Origin: Siderastrea radians
Taxonomy: Eukaryota; Cnidaria; Anthozoa; Scleractinia; Rhizangiidae
Length of the DNA stretch: 64,000 nucleotides
Direction: 5' to 3'
Assembly: GCA_964017195.1 (NCBI GenBank)
Contig: OZ024897.1
Location: forward strand, 36,985,536-37,049,535
Below the pieces are notes generated by a model. It saw only the letters and a program-made list of their open reading frames with translations. It had not been told where the DNA came from and searched no databases. Position 1 is the stretch's first letter, and each line of letters opens with the position of its first letter. Positions 24,519 through 36,000 of the stretch are shown piece after piece. Position numbers and translations under genes: made by a program.

Positions 24519-24653
24519 TCCTTAAAGAGTCTGACCCACCCAGTTTGCAACGCGCGCTTCTATTATTGTTATTATCCGGGACACCGTTGTATTCTTCCCA
24601 TATTTGGGTATAGCTTTCAGTGTCCTTCAGCGCGCGAGATTCTTCTCATCGAT

Positions 24654-25776
24654 ATGGCGGAAAGGATGCAACTGGAAGTGAGCGATAGCGAAGAAGCTCT
24701 AAATATCACTGGCGACAATTTAAGTGGAGATGAATACGCAGATCGTCCTGCTGTAAATGCTTACGGATCGCCAGTGAACGTGAACCGAATCGAACCACGG
24801 CTCGCCGTGATTCAGTCGCCGGACCCATCAGCGCTGTTGTCGCTCGTGTGGTAAGAAATCATCCCAGCTTTACATTTATCCGCTTCAAAATAATAATATA
24901 CATTTCTTCCGATGTTTATTTTTAAAAATAAAACGAGACTGGCTCTGACATTGTAGGTTTGCCGCTGCAAAAACACATGTAGCCGAAAGAAGAGTGCGAG
25001 GTCGACAGGCTGCCCGTGTCGGAATGCCGACTCCAAATGCACGTCGAGTTGTCAGTGTGGAACGAGCAAAGCTGCCTGCAAAAATAAGGCCGTTGAAGTC
25101 CAGCCTGTATTCAACAACCCGAGCGCATATGCACGTCACCGAAGAGCTGTAGAAGAGTCCGAGAATGAAATAAAGGTAAACATAAGTTTAGTACAAATTA
25201 TCGCAAGCAAGTGAGAAAAATTGGCACTTGTTGACAAATTGTTTGTAGCTGAAGTCTCTCTGTTCCCGTCTTATACGATAGGAGTTTGTGAAGAAGCTAT
25301 CAGAGGTTGAAAAGGAAACCCTTCTCATCAGGGTACTGAGCCAAGGCCGTGGCAGTGTAGAATACGCCAGAGATCTACTAACAGGAGCAAATGATCCAGA
25401 GTCGGAGCCGCCAGAACCGGAAAATGACGCAGAACGATGGTGTATTTGTGGAGTGTGCCGGAGGATGCAGGACGAGCAGGAAAATGTTTGCTGCCAGAAA
25501 AGAACCTGTGTTACTTCCTATGTAATGTTCAACACCACCTGTTTAGATCGGGAAGTTTTACAGTTGGCAATAACAGCCAGGTGTGACATCCGTGCAGATG
25601 AGCCTGATTACTCCACTCAAAGTTACCGGAAGGCCGCATACCGGCAGTACACGTTGTGGAAATATGGAAAACTTGGAAGGGGGAATCGAAAAATTTTGCC
25701 GTCTTGTGTAGTTACAACCATTAGGCAAGCTTATCCAGCTCCAGATGGCAATTACATGGGCTTTCGCCATTCATAG
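24654..25776 (+). CDS. P2X7 intracellular-domain-like protein with Cys-rich motif (three-exon model)
   Basis: Model: exon 1 24654-24850 (acidic, SDSEEALNITGDN), exon 2 24957-25175, exon 3 25282-25776. Exon 2 reads VCRCKNTC ... GCPCRNADSKCTSSCQC ... CKN, a CXC/TSO1-like zinc-binding pattern. Exon 3 reads WCICGVC, VCCQKRTC, LDREVLQLAI, YRKAAYRQYTLWKYGKLGRG, ILPSCVVTTIR and PDGNYMGFR. This is the cytoplasmic 'ballast' domain of P2X7 receptors (zinc cluster and guanine-nucleotide-binding domain) without the channel part. The exon 2 to exon 3 junction is canonical and in phase. Exon 1 (donor G|GTAAG at 24851) leaves phase 2, so joining it to 24957 shifts the frame. An AG at 24981-24982 would restore it but removes the CRCKNTC part. 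Cytosolic or nuclear role unknown. Confidence 0.65.
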
Positions 25777-26325
25777 GTGCATTGAAACAAAGTGCATTTT
25801 GCGCTTATTTCCTCACAAAATTAGTATTTTCCCAAGATTCTAAAAAGATTGTCGTGTTGCTCTTTTAAGGCTCATCGGTGACAGTGAATTCGCTTTGAAA
25901 TATCAATGTATTATGATGTATATGGCTAATAAGAAGTATGTGAGTGATCACTACAGCCTGCCAGCAAGCTCTCTTACCCCCACCCGTCCGAGAGAGTTTG
26001 CTTGCAATTAAGGAAACACTCTCATTGGTGTTTCCATTCCATTGGAAATGGGGATTGAAGACCTAATTGTGATTACCAGATGTTATTGAAAAAAGAAAAC
26101 CTAAAAAAATGCCCCCCTTCTCTCCCCCCCCCCCACCCCACACACCCAATGTAACATGTCAACTGGATAAGTCTGGAAACAGTTGGAGAGTAGTTAGTGT
26201 TAAAGCAAAGTACTTTTTCAACCTACAAGTTTTTTCTTGACCACCGGTAAACTTATTTGTAAATATTCTGGGCTATCATTATACTGTAAAGTGCAGCTTA
26301 TAGGTCCGGGGCATGCACAACTTCG
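25777..26325. other. 3' flank of the P2X7-like gene
   Basis: No other gene is seen. It includes a near-palindrome around 25969-26005 (AGCAAGCTCTCT ... AGAGAGTTTGCTTGC) and poly-C at 26125-26135. It belongs to the inserted block between the 105-bp repeats. Confidence 0.4.
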
Positions 26326-26430
26326 AAAAGGTAGTTGTAGCAGCGTATCATGATGCAAAAATAGAGGGGAAAACAGAGTTGTTGTCTTGCCTGGTTGTTG
26401 CCTATTCACGATAAACACGGGTGTATGAAT
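26326..26430. repeat. 105-bp direct repeat, right copy
   Basis: Identical to 24414-24518. Sequence to its right (26431 to about 26600: GTTTTCCAAA, GTGAAAACAAC, TTCAAGGCCAAGATG) continues the upstream region of the first-exon unit, as seen at 8300-8450. The P2X7-like block therefore splits that unit. Confidence 0.9.
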
Positions 26431-26809
26431 GACAAGTTCACCTACGTAGTAGGAAATTGGAGAAGTGTTTTCCAAAAAACACATAAATGTATGGCGTATA
26501 TGTGAAAACAACTTTAACTTTCGATACTTGAGACTTCAAGGCCAAGATGTATACGTTTTCGAAGAACGCAAGCTATCAACGTGACCAAAAACGTGACTGA
26601 CCATTATAGTTACACTGCTAAGTAGCAGGCGCTTGATTGATAGGCAATTTCAATGTATAGCAGGGACTTAGTCAGGCGTTGCAAATTTAATCTAATTGAT
26701 AAATAAACCTTATCACTTGATAGACCGGGAACAGTGACATCGCCTCGTGGCCAACGGCAGGTTTGCGGTCGGTCGAGTAGTAGTAATGGTAGTAGTACAT
26801 TCACATTAA

Positions 26810-27459
26810 GGTGATTCCATCGAAAAAGAAGTTGTAATGAGAATTTGTTGAAACTTTGCACAGTTATTAATTACACCTAGTACATCGAAAAAATAAAATA
26901 AAAAGAGGGGGTCACCGTGTCTGATTTCAAGTTCACGCTACAGGGCTGTAGTATATAGGTACTTTGCTAGCTATCGACAGCAATATTAAAAAGCCTTTCC
27001 TTGTACCAGAGACACCCACTACTTTAAGAAAGTTATCCCTAGCAATAAAATATAAGCATTATTCTTGTGATAGCCAAACAAGGTTACAGTAAAAGGCCTT
27101 AAAGTTGCCTCAAAAATAAAAGTAATGAAATAATAAGCAAATCGAGCACATGTACGCTTCCAGTGAAATGCCTGAAATCAGATTGTAATAATGAATTAAT
27201 CAGAATATTTGAAAATTGAATAACGAAAAATTCTTAAAATTTGGATATATCATGCAGAGTCGTGTTTTCTTCAAATAAATGGAATAAAAAAGAGGGGTCA
27301 CCGAGTTCGTTTTGGAGAAAACGACAACTCATTTCTCTCAACAGCTCAGTTTTCATAGAAAACCTACCAAGTTTCGAACGCGCGCGCGCTGGTGCGCGCG
27401 CTAATCACGCAAAAATTGATGCGCAGAAAGGATGCGCAATGCAATTGAATGGAATCACC
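26810..27459. mobile_element. 650-bp TTAA-flanked MITE
   Basis: Inverted ends GGTGATTCCAT (26810) and ATGGAATCACC (27459) are flanked by TTAA at 26806-26809 and 27460-27463. A TTAA target is used by piggyBac and Kolobok elements. A run GCGCGCGCGC lies at about 27380-27400. Two internal segments (AAAAGAGG.GGTCACCG at about 26901 and 27288) suggest an internal duplication. No transposase is present. Confidence 0.7.
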
Positions 27460-27463
27460 TTAA

Positions 27464-29414
27464 AGACCCTGTGTCTGAGCCTAAGTTGCAGTGCACGCTC
27501 CATTGATTTTCGTAAGCTACAAAATAAAAAATTTCAATGGTAATCGATCGCTAAGGTAAAATCTCAATAATCTGGCCTTACTTTTGGACATTCTGGCTGT
27601 TACATTGTCTACAGGTTTAAAGAAAGTGATCTTTTTGGATATATGTATTTATTCTTTGAACGATTCGTGGTCTTAGCGAGAACGGTAAGATTTCATGCAT
27701 GTCTAATCACTCGAGCGGCCGTACAAAAGAAAGGCCCAAACCCAAACGGGTGGAAAAAGTAAGTTGGATTTATCTACGGCAGAAAACTCTCCATCTTTGA
27801 CGAAAAAGGAAGAAAGTGTTAAAGAAAGAGTTGCTGTATTCAACCTGTGAAGTAGGTGAATTTGCCTAGTTTTCGCTGAATCAAGCTCTACTTTCCAGAT
27901 CAGAGTTCGGTCACAGCGAATTTTCTCTTGCTGTTGTTCATTTCCCTTCAAACAAACGCTTCAAGCAGTTCAAGAATAATCATTCCAGTTTTGAAACAAG
28001 AAAATTGAACGACTGAAAAATATCAAACGGCCAACAGTATCACCTCAGGAAAATAAAAGGCATTTCTTTTATGCGAAAATTTGGGTTTATTTCTCCTTGT
28101 TTGTCGCCGTAGTTTTAATGGATTTGGGGATAAAAATGGAGTATGCAGTAGAAGGTAAGACGTTTAGATGTTTCAGGTTTTCCTTTGTTTTGTTTGAAGT
28201 TCTCTTGTAGGCTTTTTATGAGAGCCGATCGACATTATTCCCTCAGCAAAATAACTTCTTTTTTCCGAATTTTCGCAGCAGTTTTCTTCAAGCGACTGTT
28301 TTATCCATCAAAGTTCATGATCTGCTAAAGCTTTGCAGCCGCCGTAATCACTCTTCCTTGTTATTTCCCGACGTGAATCGAAGATAATACAAATCGTTTA
28401 CTGCATTGTATAGTTTTCTTAAAGTACCAAATCCCGTAAAAATATATATATTTCTTTCCTTATCGAACATTTTGTTAGAATCACCGCCCAAAGTCTCGTA
28501 AACTCTACCCCGGCGCCGACGGAAAAAGCCCGTACGCGATCAAACCATTCTAAACACGACAGATGAAACAGTTACAATGAAATTTAAACGCTTTCCAAAC
28601 TCCCGTAAACGTTTCTCAGTCTTTTCTTTAAGGTTTCTTCTCACTTTTTACCGCTTTCTATACAAGTTCCGAGCAGACAAAACACGGTTCATAGAAATAA
28701 AGCCGTAAAGTTTTCATTCAATGACACCAATTCACGCTGAAGACGAGCAGCGATTTTCAAAAGCCAATGAAATTCGCGCGTTTCATTCCTTTGGCGCATG
28801 TCAGTCCGAATGAACTTGTTCAACTTTTGCTTTTCTCCGATTAAAGAGATGTAATAAATAACTTATTAGCCTCGTATTCTCGGTCTGTGCTGTAAGTTGC
28901 AGATGCTCGTTTCGGTTCGAATTCCCGCTCGATTTTTGGTCACATTAATCGAGCGAAAGAAAAAAACTTCCTTTGTAACCCTTTATAGTAAGGACCTCAA
29001 CTAGGCTAATAAGGGACGGACCATTATTTTTTTAGGAGGGGAGGGGGGGGGGGAAATTTTTCACAACGAACAATTTCTTCCAGTGTCTTTGTCTCTGCAA
29101 ACAATTTTTCCCGGCATTTTCTTTCTAACAACTTTTTTTGGCACAGTCACTAGCTAACACATAACGCGCCATGGTTTGTTAACAGTGTTGCGGAGAAATT
29201 ATTTACATTTGAATTAGTTTAAACCGTGGAGAAACTGCTTCATAATATCATTCTTCAAAAACATGTAAAATGTACAGCATGGGTGTTCAAGGCATTCTTA
29301 ATACATGATTTACCCTATAGGGGAGCTTTTAACAGTGTTTGATAATTTATGGTTTGTTGATAAAGATGTTGGTGGAAAGATTTGAAGGTTGAAAACAGTC
29401 AGAATGTCTAAAAA
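27464..29414. other. Non-coding stretch
   Basis: No gene is seen. There is a G-run at about 29040-29054 and no frame with recognisable domains. Confidence 0.4.
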
Positions 29415-30700
29415 ATACACCGTATTCACAAATGGCGGACGCACGAAAAAAGCCTGGTACCGAACACCAAAACGAGGCGTTTTAGGATAAACAAAAAATA
29501 ATTTTACTGCTTACGTATGCAAACTGCAAAGAAATAAGTACAAATTTCTTTAATAACAAGCTTCCTGGTTACAGATTTCGTTCAGGATGAGACCACGATC
29601 CAGGTCATAATGCTTATTCCTGTGATCCTTATTGTAATCCGAAGGGAAACGTATACTCTCATGAGAAAAGAGTCCGATAATGTTGCTTTTCAAAGGGCAA
29701 TGGTTACAGAATTAAATAAACCACCTCGCAGTTTTCAATTTTTTTTTCTGCTCGGGCAGAAAAAACGTCGATACCACTGGAAACCTAAACTAAAAGAGCA
29801 ATTGAGCGTTGTATAGTGTCCTGTAGTAGCGAAGGTACAGGTCGCAAATTTTGACATTTTTACAGACAATTTCTGTAGCGGTATGCAAGTAATTTCTACT
29901 GTCATACAAACGTCCAGCTCTTTATACAAACTTAAAAGGAAATTGTTTGAGTAAATGAGGAAAACTCAGTTTTAAAAGAACGACTACAAAATACTTAAAT
30001 CCAACTGGGAAACGCTCACGCCGAAATTAAGTGGGAGAATGCCGAGTTAAATCACGTAATTTGCTAAGAGTCTCATTTCGTTTTTTGTTGGGTTCGCTTC
30101 CGGCTCATGATTCAGCGGATGCTGATATACGTGAAACCAGGTGGAAACGGTGTTAATATACGGGCTTTCAGTCGAAAATGTTGGGATGTTAACTCTTCAT
30201 ACGATGAGAGAAATAACTAAAAGGACTCTACATACCTCCGGGCTAATCCGAGGTTCAGTAAGAGATCGACGGACACCTCTCAAACTGGAAGAATAATTTT
30301 TGTGGTTCCTTGTCCGCATTGCGATAAAGATCCCATGAGAGAAATTTGGCAATTTTATTTTGCATTTTTCATTCAATCTTCAACTTTATGACACGGTAAT
30401 CAATATGTTTGTCCTGAAAAACAGTGCTCGACGATTTACAAAGTTTTCATATTAAGACACAAGTCATCCTTCTACAGAGATAGATTGGCACGTTTTCGTT
30501 TTGTGTACAATAAGTTGTATCGGGATAAATAAGAAAACAATCCTTTCCTTGGCTGGTGTAGCCTTCAACTCCAAAGGATTCAGGAACACAAAGAGATAAG
30601 CATAGATAATGTCAGGTGAGAAATTAAAAAAAAAATCGATGAACATCAAATCAACAGATAGATCAAGCGATAAAGCGGTGTATGAGTCTCTTTCTCCATA
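29415..30700 (-). mobile_element. TIR element, inverted partial copy
   Basis: The end TACACCGTATTCACAAATGG begins near 29416. The interior is the diverged reverse complement of 31215-32324 along its whole length (for example CTCATGAGAAAAGAGTCCGA at about 29659 against TCGGACTCTTTTCTCATGAG near 32061). The other end is missing and replaced by a microsatellite at 30721. Confidence 0.6.
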
Positions 30701-30720
30701 TGTTCATTAAAAGTTTGGAA

Positions 30721-30782
30721 TAACTATCATTATCATTATCATTATCATTATCATTATCATTATCATTATCATTATCATTATC
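30721..30782. repeat. (ATCATT)n microsatellite
   Basis: About ten copies of the hexamer, lying between the two inverted elements. Confidence 0.9.
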
Positions 30783-30947
30783 TATGCACTGAAAATGAAA
30801 AGAAAGGAATGAATCCTATGGATAACGGGAAAAGAAAACGCCACAAGAAAAGCAAAAGCTAACGAAAGGAAAATACGGAAATTCTAACACAAAATGACAC
30901 AAACCTTATCGGTGGATTTTCCGGGAGTCCATGAAAACGACACGCTA

Positions 30948-32324
30948 TACACCGAATTCACAAACGGCGGCTGACCTGGGGCGAGTGAGCGGCCGAGCAT
31001 GGAATCGAGGCTAATTAGGATAGTCGCCGAAGAAAGCATGAAAACGTGACTGTTTTGTATGTGGTTTTGTCCTTGCCGAGGGCAACATTCCGTCCCTGGA
31101 TCCTCTTTAGATGGAAAAAATCTATCGGAGCTGATCATGAAAAATTACGAGTTAAATTTATTGGCTTTTTATGCTGCAGTTGTCTCACTTAATTTCATCT
31201 TGTTAGCGGTAAGCTTGTATCGCTTGATCTATCTGTTGATTCGATGTTCATATATTTTTCAGTTAATTTCTCGCCTGATACAATCTATGCTTATCCCCTT
31301 GTGTTCCTGAATCCCTTAGAGTTTAAGGCTACATCAGCCAACGAAAAGATTGTTTTCTTATTTATTCTGATGCAATTTATTGTGCACAAACCAAAAACGT
31401 GCTAATTTATCTCTCTGCAAGGATGACTCGTGTCTTAATATGTAAACTTTGTAAATCTTCGAGCACTATTTTTCTGGACAAACATATTGATTACCCTGAC
31501 TACCGTGTCATAAAGTTGACCAAAATGCCAAATGTCTCTCATGGGATATTTGCCGCAATGCAGACCTATAGAACCACAAACATTATTCTTCCAGTTTGAG
31601 AGTGCTGCGTCGATCTCTTGCTGAGATTGGCCCGGAGGTATGTAGAGTTCCTTTAGTTATTTTTCTCATCGTCTAAAGAGTTAACATCCCAACATTCTCG
31701 ACTGAAAGGCCATATATTACCACCGTTTTCTCCTGGGTTTACATAGATCAGCATTCGTTGAATGGTGACCAAGATTGCGAACCCAACAGTTTGTATAAAG
31801 AGCTGGAAGTTTGTATGACAGATACTTGTATACCGCTTTAAAGAAAGTACTTCCGCCGTCTGTGAAAATGTCGCAATTTGCGATCTGTGCCTTCTCGCTA
31901 CTACAAGGCACGATACAACGCTCATTTTCTCAAGTATTGCTAAGTTTTAGTTTAGGTTTCCAGTAGTATCGATGTTTTTTCTGCCCGAGTAGAAAAAAAT
32001 TGAAAACTGCGAAGTGGTTTATTTAATTCTGTAACCATTGTCCTTTAAAAAGCAAAATTATCGGACTCTTTTCTCATGAGAGTATACGTTTCCTTTTGGA
32101 TTACAACAAGGAGCACAGCAATAAACATTATGACCTGGATCGTGGACTCATCCTGAATGAAATCTGTAACCAGGAAGCTTGTTATTACAGAATTTTGTAC
32201 TAATTTCTGTGCAATGTGCATACGTTTGCAGTAAAATTATTTTTTTGTTTATCCTAAAACGCCTCGTTTTGGTGTTAGGTACCAGGCTTTTATCCGCGCG
32301 TCCGCCATTTGTGAATTCGGTGTA
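30948..32324 (+). mobile_element. 1377-bp TIR element with TA duplication
   Basis: Ends TACACCGAATTCACAAACGG and (inverted) TACACCGAATTCACAAATGG match over about 23 bp with one mismatch. Each is flanked by TA (30946-30947 and 32325-32326). TA duplication fits Tc1/mariner-like or related superfamilies. No transposase frame is recognised, so it is non-autonomous or decayed. Together with the inverted copy at 29415-30700 it makes a 2.9-kb inverted repeat. Confidence 0.6.
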
Positions 32325-32884
32325 TACACGCGAACTAATCACAGAATGCCAAAAAACTACTAACTTAGCGTTTTACATGAATTCTGCGCGCTCTCGTGGG
32401 AATATGAAAGAATTAGAGAAAACTTAGCATAATGTACAAATATTCCGGCCCCGAAAGGCGCACGCTATAATTTGAAGTTAGCACAATGCGTTAACAGCTA
32501 CTTTTAAACGTTCAGCAATCTATTAAATACATAGATTGGTGAACAATGCACCGTTCTACTGCTTACATGTAATAAAAATGATGAACGTATCGCTAAGCTA
32601 CTGACGAACGTAGAGTGCATTTGTCTTCCCAAGGGTAAAACGCTCGACGCGTGCGCAGTTACCGCCATAATTTTACAAAGAAAAATACAGAAAAATCTTG
32701 AAAGTCTCACTTTCACCGCAAACTTTAAACTGAAAACTTAAGCTCTTCACGTTGAGTGTGTATTGAAAATGAAGTAACTGACATTTACAAGTTTTGTCGA
32801 CGAGAAATTTGATTTGTTAAAACATTTTTCATACGAACTTCACCACCGTAAACGTTTGAACTGATTCAAACTTCAAGCCTCTGG

Positions 32885-33174
32885 AAGACCGGAAGTGACG
32901 TAACTTTTTGCGTTTACCCGCTATGGAGCATTTGCCGAACCAGATGGTGTCAGTGCAGCTGATTGAAGTCCAAACAGATTTTCTGCTTACCTCAAACGAC
33001 CACGTGGAAGGGGCCTGTGGTACCTCAGGAACTGAGGAAATGATTGTACAAGATAGTATGCCTGATCCTCCCACTTTTGAACAAAAGTAGGAGTTTTTGA
33101 CCAAAGTGAATCTAGCCTCGATTCTTCAGTCAGTGAGGAGGACGATTCTTCTGATCCACTTGATGTAAAAGACA
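32885..33174 (+). pseudogene. Promoter-like motif plus first exon, frameshifted
   Basis: GACCGGAAGTGACGTAACTT at about 32887 joins an ETS-type site (CCGGAAGT) and a CRE-type site (TGACGTAA), a common core of housekeeping promoters. An ATG at 32923 follows and opens MEHLPNQMVSVQLIEVQTDF, ending in TAG at 33088-33090. A +1 shift there continues an acidic serine-rich frame (GVFDQSESSLDSSVSEEDDS) to about 33170. It looks like the first exon of a gene or transposon-derived protein with one indel. Product unknown. Confidence 0.35.
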
Positions 33175-33512
33175 ATTTGGAGTATATTTATTTTATACAC
33201 CACCCGACAAGCTTATTAGCTTCACAATTTACTGAATAAAAAAATAAATAATACAGGCTATCTAGTGAATACCAACAAAGTGTGTTCACATTTCAATCCA
33301 GGTAAACAAGATTACAAGGAACTAAACTAGTGACAACGACCTACCTTATGCATCTAAACACTCGACACTATAAAAAATCCTCAGCAGCGATAATATAACA
33401 CGCCTTTTCTATTCAGATATGATCAAAAGCGCGTTACAACAATGCTAACAATGTAACAGTCTAGAACCTAAAATGTAAGAAAAACACTAAATACCCTATG
33501 CATAAAAATATC

Positions 33513-33662
33513 CTACATGTTAAAAGCAACTTTAAAAAGATGCATGTTTAGCAGAGATTTTAACTCGTTAAAATTATCGTCATTACTGATGTCTACAGGT
33601 AAATTATTCCATCGATTAGCGACCGCAGACACTGGTAGGTTTATTGTCCCTTTATCCATTTC
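33513..33662 (-). pseudogene. LINE reverse-transcriptase C-terminal remnant
   Basis: The minus-strand frame reads INLPVSAVANRWNNLPVDIS, then NFNELKSLLNMHLF, and stops with TAG at 33513-33515. The RWNNLP ... F..LKSLL..HLF tail is typical of non-LTR retrotransposon polymerase ends. It is 5'-truncated. AT-rich sequence with AATAAA-like pieces lies on its 3' side near 33233-33260. Confidence 0.6.
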
Positions 33663-34475
33663 GTTTGGAAATTAAATAGGACCTATTTTTTCCCAAATAA
33701 AATTGTGCATTTTGCTTTTTTAGCTTGCTATGAATTTTCATTTTTACTTCACAGGTCTGCAATTTATTGGGGATTTTTGTTTTTGTGAACTATATCTTTC
33801 CCGAAATTTTTCTTTCCCCTCTCCAAAAAATAGTGGTCCGTCCCTAAAATGTACGAGAAGGGATCCGTGCAACTTGAAATCACACGGCGTAAAAAAAAAA
33901 ATGCGTAGTGGAGGTGTTATTTATTTTAGAAATTTAAATTAAAACATCTCTGTTATAACATCCGCTTATTTCGTTCCATACATAGTCATTGATAATTGTG
34001 TGACAAATAGGTTTCGTCGTTTGGGCAAAAATCTGGAGCTCAGTTTCCTTGGTAACACCACAATTAACACAGTTAAGGTGGATTTCTTCCGACGCTGCTG
34101 AGATGCGCTTGCGCCATGATAAAGTGTAAATGAAGAAAAGTACATAACATAGCCTGAGAACAGGCTCACTGGACTTGCCCTAATTCCTTTCTTCTTCGGA
34201 AAAGTTCCTTCTCCGATGAGGGATACAGCCAAACCTCCCTGCGCGACCACCCCTCGTAAACGACTACAAGCGAATACTTTCCCAAAATGCCAAAATGTTC
34301 TCAGTCAAATTACTATAAATGGCATCTCTCGTAAGTGGACACCTCTTTAAGTGACCGCGACCACTTTTTGGGCTAACCATTTCAAATTTTCTATTGTTTT
34401 TAACCTCCGCTAAGCGACCACTTGACACATGATTCGATCTCACTGTGAATGTAAAGGGATCATGCGATGCCTTAC
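33663..34475. other. Non-coding stretch
   Basis: No gene or clear element is recognised. Confidence 0.4.
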
Positions 34476-34699
34476 AGCACAGGGAACCCAAACGCTGTAA
34501 TAGCTATATCATAATAATTTAATTATGATATTGTTATTTACCTGTGTTCGTGTTTAAGACGCGCCAGACAAGATAGCATTTGAAACCGGCAAGGTAAGCC
34601 GTCTCTGCTCTGATCCAAATCCTTTCCAAAGTGACTCAGAAAGACACAGGAACACAGGTAAATAACAATAGCTAATACAGCGTTTGGATGCCCTGTGCT
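34476..34699. mobile_element. About 224-bp foldback MITE
   Basis: Left arm AGCACAGGGAACCCAAACGC and ATTGTTATTTACCTGTGTTC; right arm carries GAACACAGGTAAATAACAAT and GCGTTTGGATGCCCTGTGCT. An AT palindrome (ATCATAATAATTTAATTATGAT) is inserted in the left arm. Target duplication is not certain. Confidence 0.6.
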
Positions 34700-35997
34700 T
34701 AAAGGGTAATTTTATTGCATTTCATTGTGTAAAGCAAACTTTTTTCGATTCGGCAATAATGCCGGAAATTCTTTGGCTGCATGTGTAATGTTGGAAACTA
34801 TTTACATTTTCGTGACTTCTAAAAACGGATATCAGAGTACAATTGAGTTGGATATGGATTTGTGCATGAATCGGAATCCAAAGCTATCACGGACAAATGC
34901 ATATTCAGCATATGATTCAATTGCCATGTTACAGTGAAACGGCCACTCCCTGGTCGCCAGAGTTTTCTGGGCGTTGTAGCGAGGTGACTACATTGAGGAA
35001 GTTTAAAGAAGAGTAATTGATTGAATGGGACAATTGCAGCTGGAACAAGGAAACATGGACATTTTTAAGAGGTGGTCATTTTAGGGTAGTTTTCATTGAA
35101 TGGATCACAAAGACACAAAGAAAGGAACAGAAAAACGTGGATGTGGCGAAGCGGTGGTAGTTAGCAATAGCTGTACGGAGTTGAAGTTACGGATTCAAAA
35201 TCTTTAAAAGAGCTGGGGGTTAAAAGGATGGAATCTGGGAGCCGGACAACTAGTAACAAAAACAGAGTAAACTTCCGCGCTCTTTACCTTAGCGACAAAT
35301 TAAAAGAATTTGAAATCCATCCTCTTACCTTCCTTGTTTATCCTTATTTTCCTGTAATTACGTGGTTACGAGAGGTAACGACGATCCGTATTTTCATTAA
35401 ATCCCCCGAAGAAGGACGGCTTGACTGTCCGAAATATCGGGAAAACCAACTCGCTCGTCTTTTTTTCTTTGCTGTTTTTTTCATTATAGTTTAACTTAAT
35501 CCAGGCCTCGAAACACTGGTGACGCATGCAGTATGTTGATTGACCAGACCCTATTAGTCCAAGTTCCAAGAGGAATAAGAAGGCTTTGGTTTCCCCTCGT
35601 TCTTATCCTTTCACTGGCAACACATATCACAATTGCAGTGGGCGGAAAACTAGTTTCGCAGGATCCATTAAGCTTTGCTATTTTTCACTTGATGTTTTCG
35701 GGTTGCAATACTCGAAGTAATCCCCATTGAAAACGTCCATAAGCCGGGTCCGTATGGGAAAATTCGGTTTCGGAGATTTTTTCGGGGCGGGAAGCTTGCA
35801 AACGCTCATTCTAGAACGATTATTATTTGGAGACACAAGCTGCTATGATTTCAAGATGCACGTAGATTGGAGACGTGAAGGATTTAGGATTCCGAACAGC
35901 CGAGAAGTTTCAGAAAGAAAGAAGAAAATATTTAATTGCGGTCAAAAGTAATTTACAAATCTTTGAGGAGCAACAAAAAATAACAACCTATCGTGCC
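34700..35997. other. Non-coding stretch
   Basis: Open frames (for example 35228-35494 and 35533-35951 on the plus strand) show no recognisable domain and no convincing splice context. Confidence 0.35.
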
Positions 35998-36000
35998 TTA

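Noticed and set aside
24483..24653. Upstream extension of P2X7-like exon 1
   Set aside because: The frame is open to 24483, but that part overlaps the 105-bp repeat of the disrupted unit; the ATG at 24654 lies inside the inserted block.
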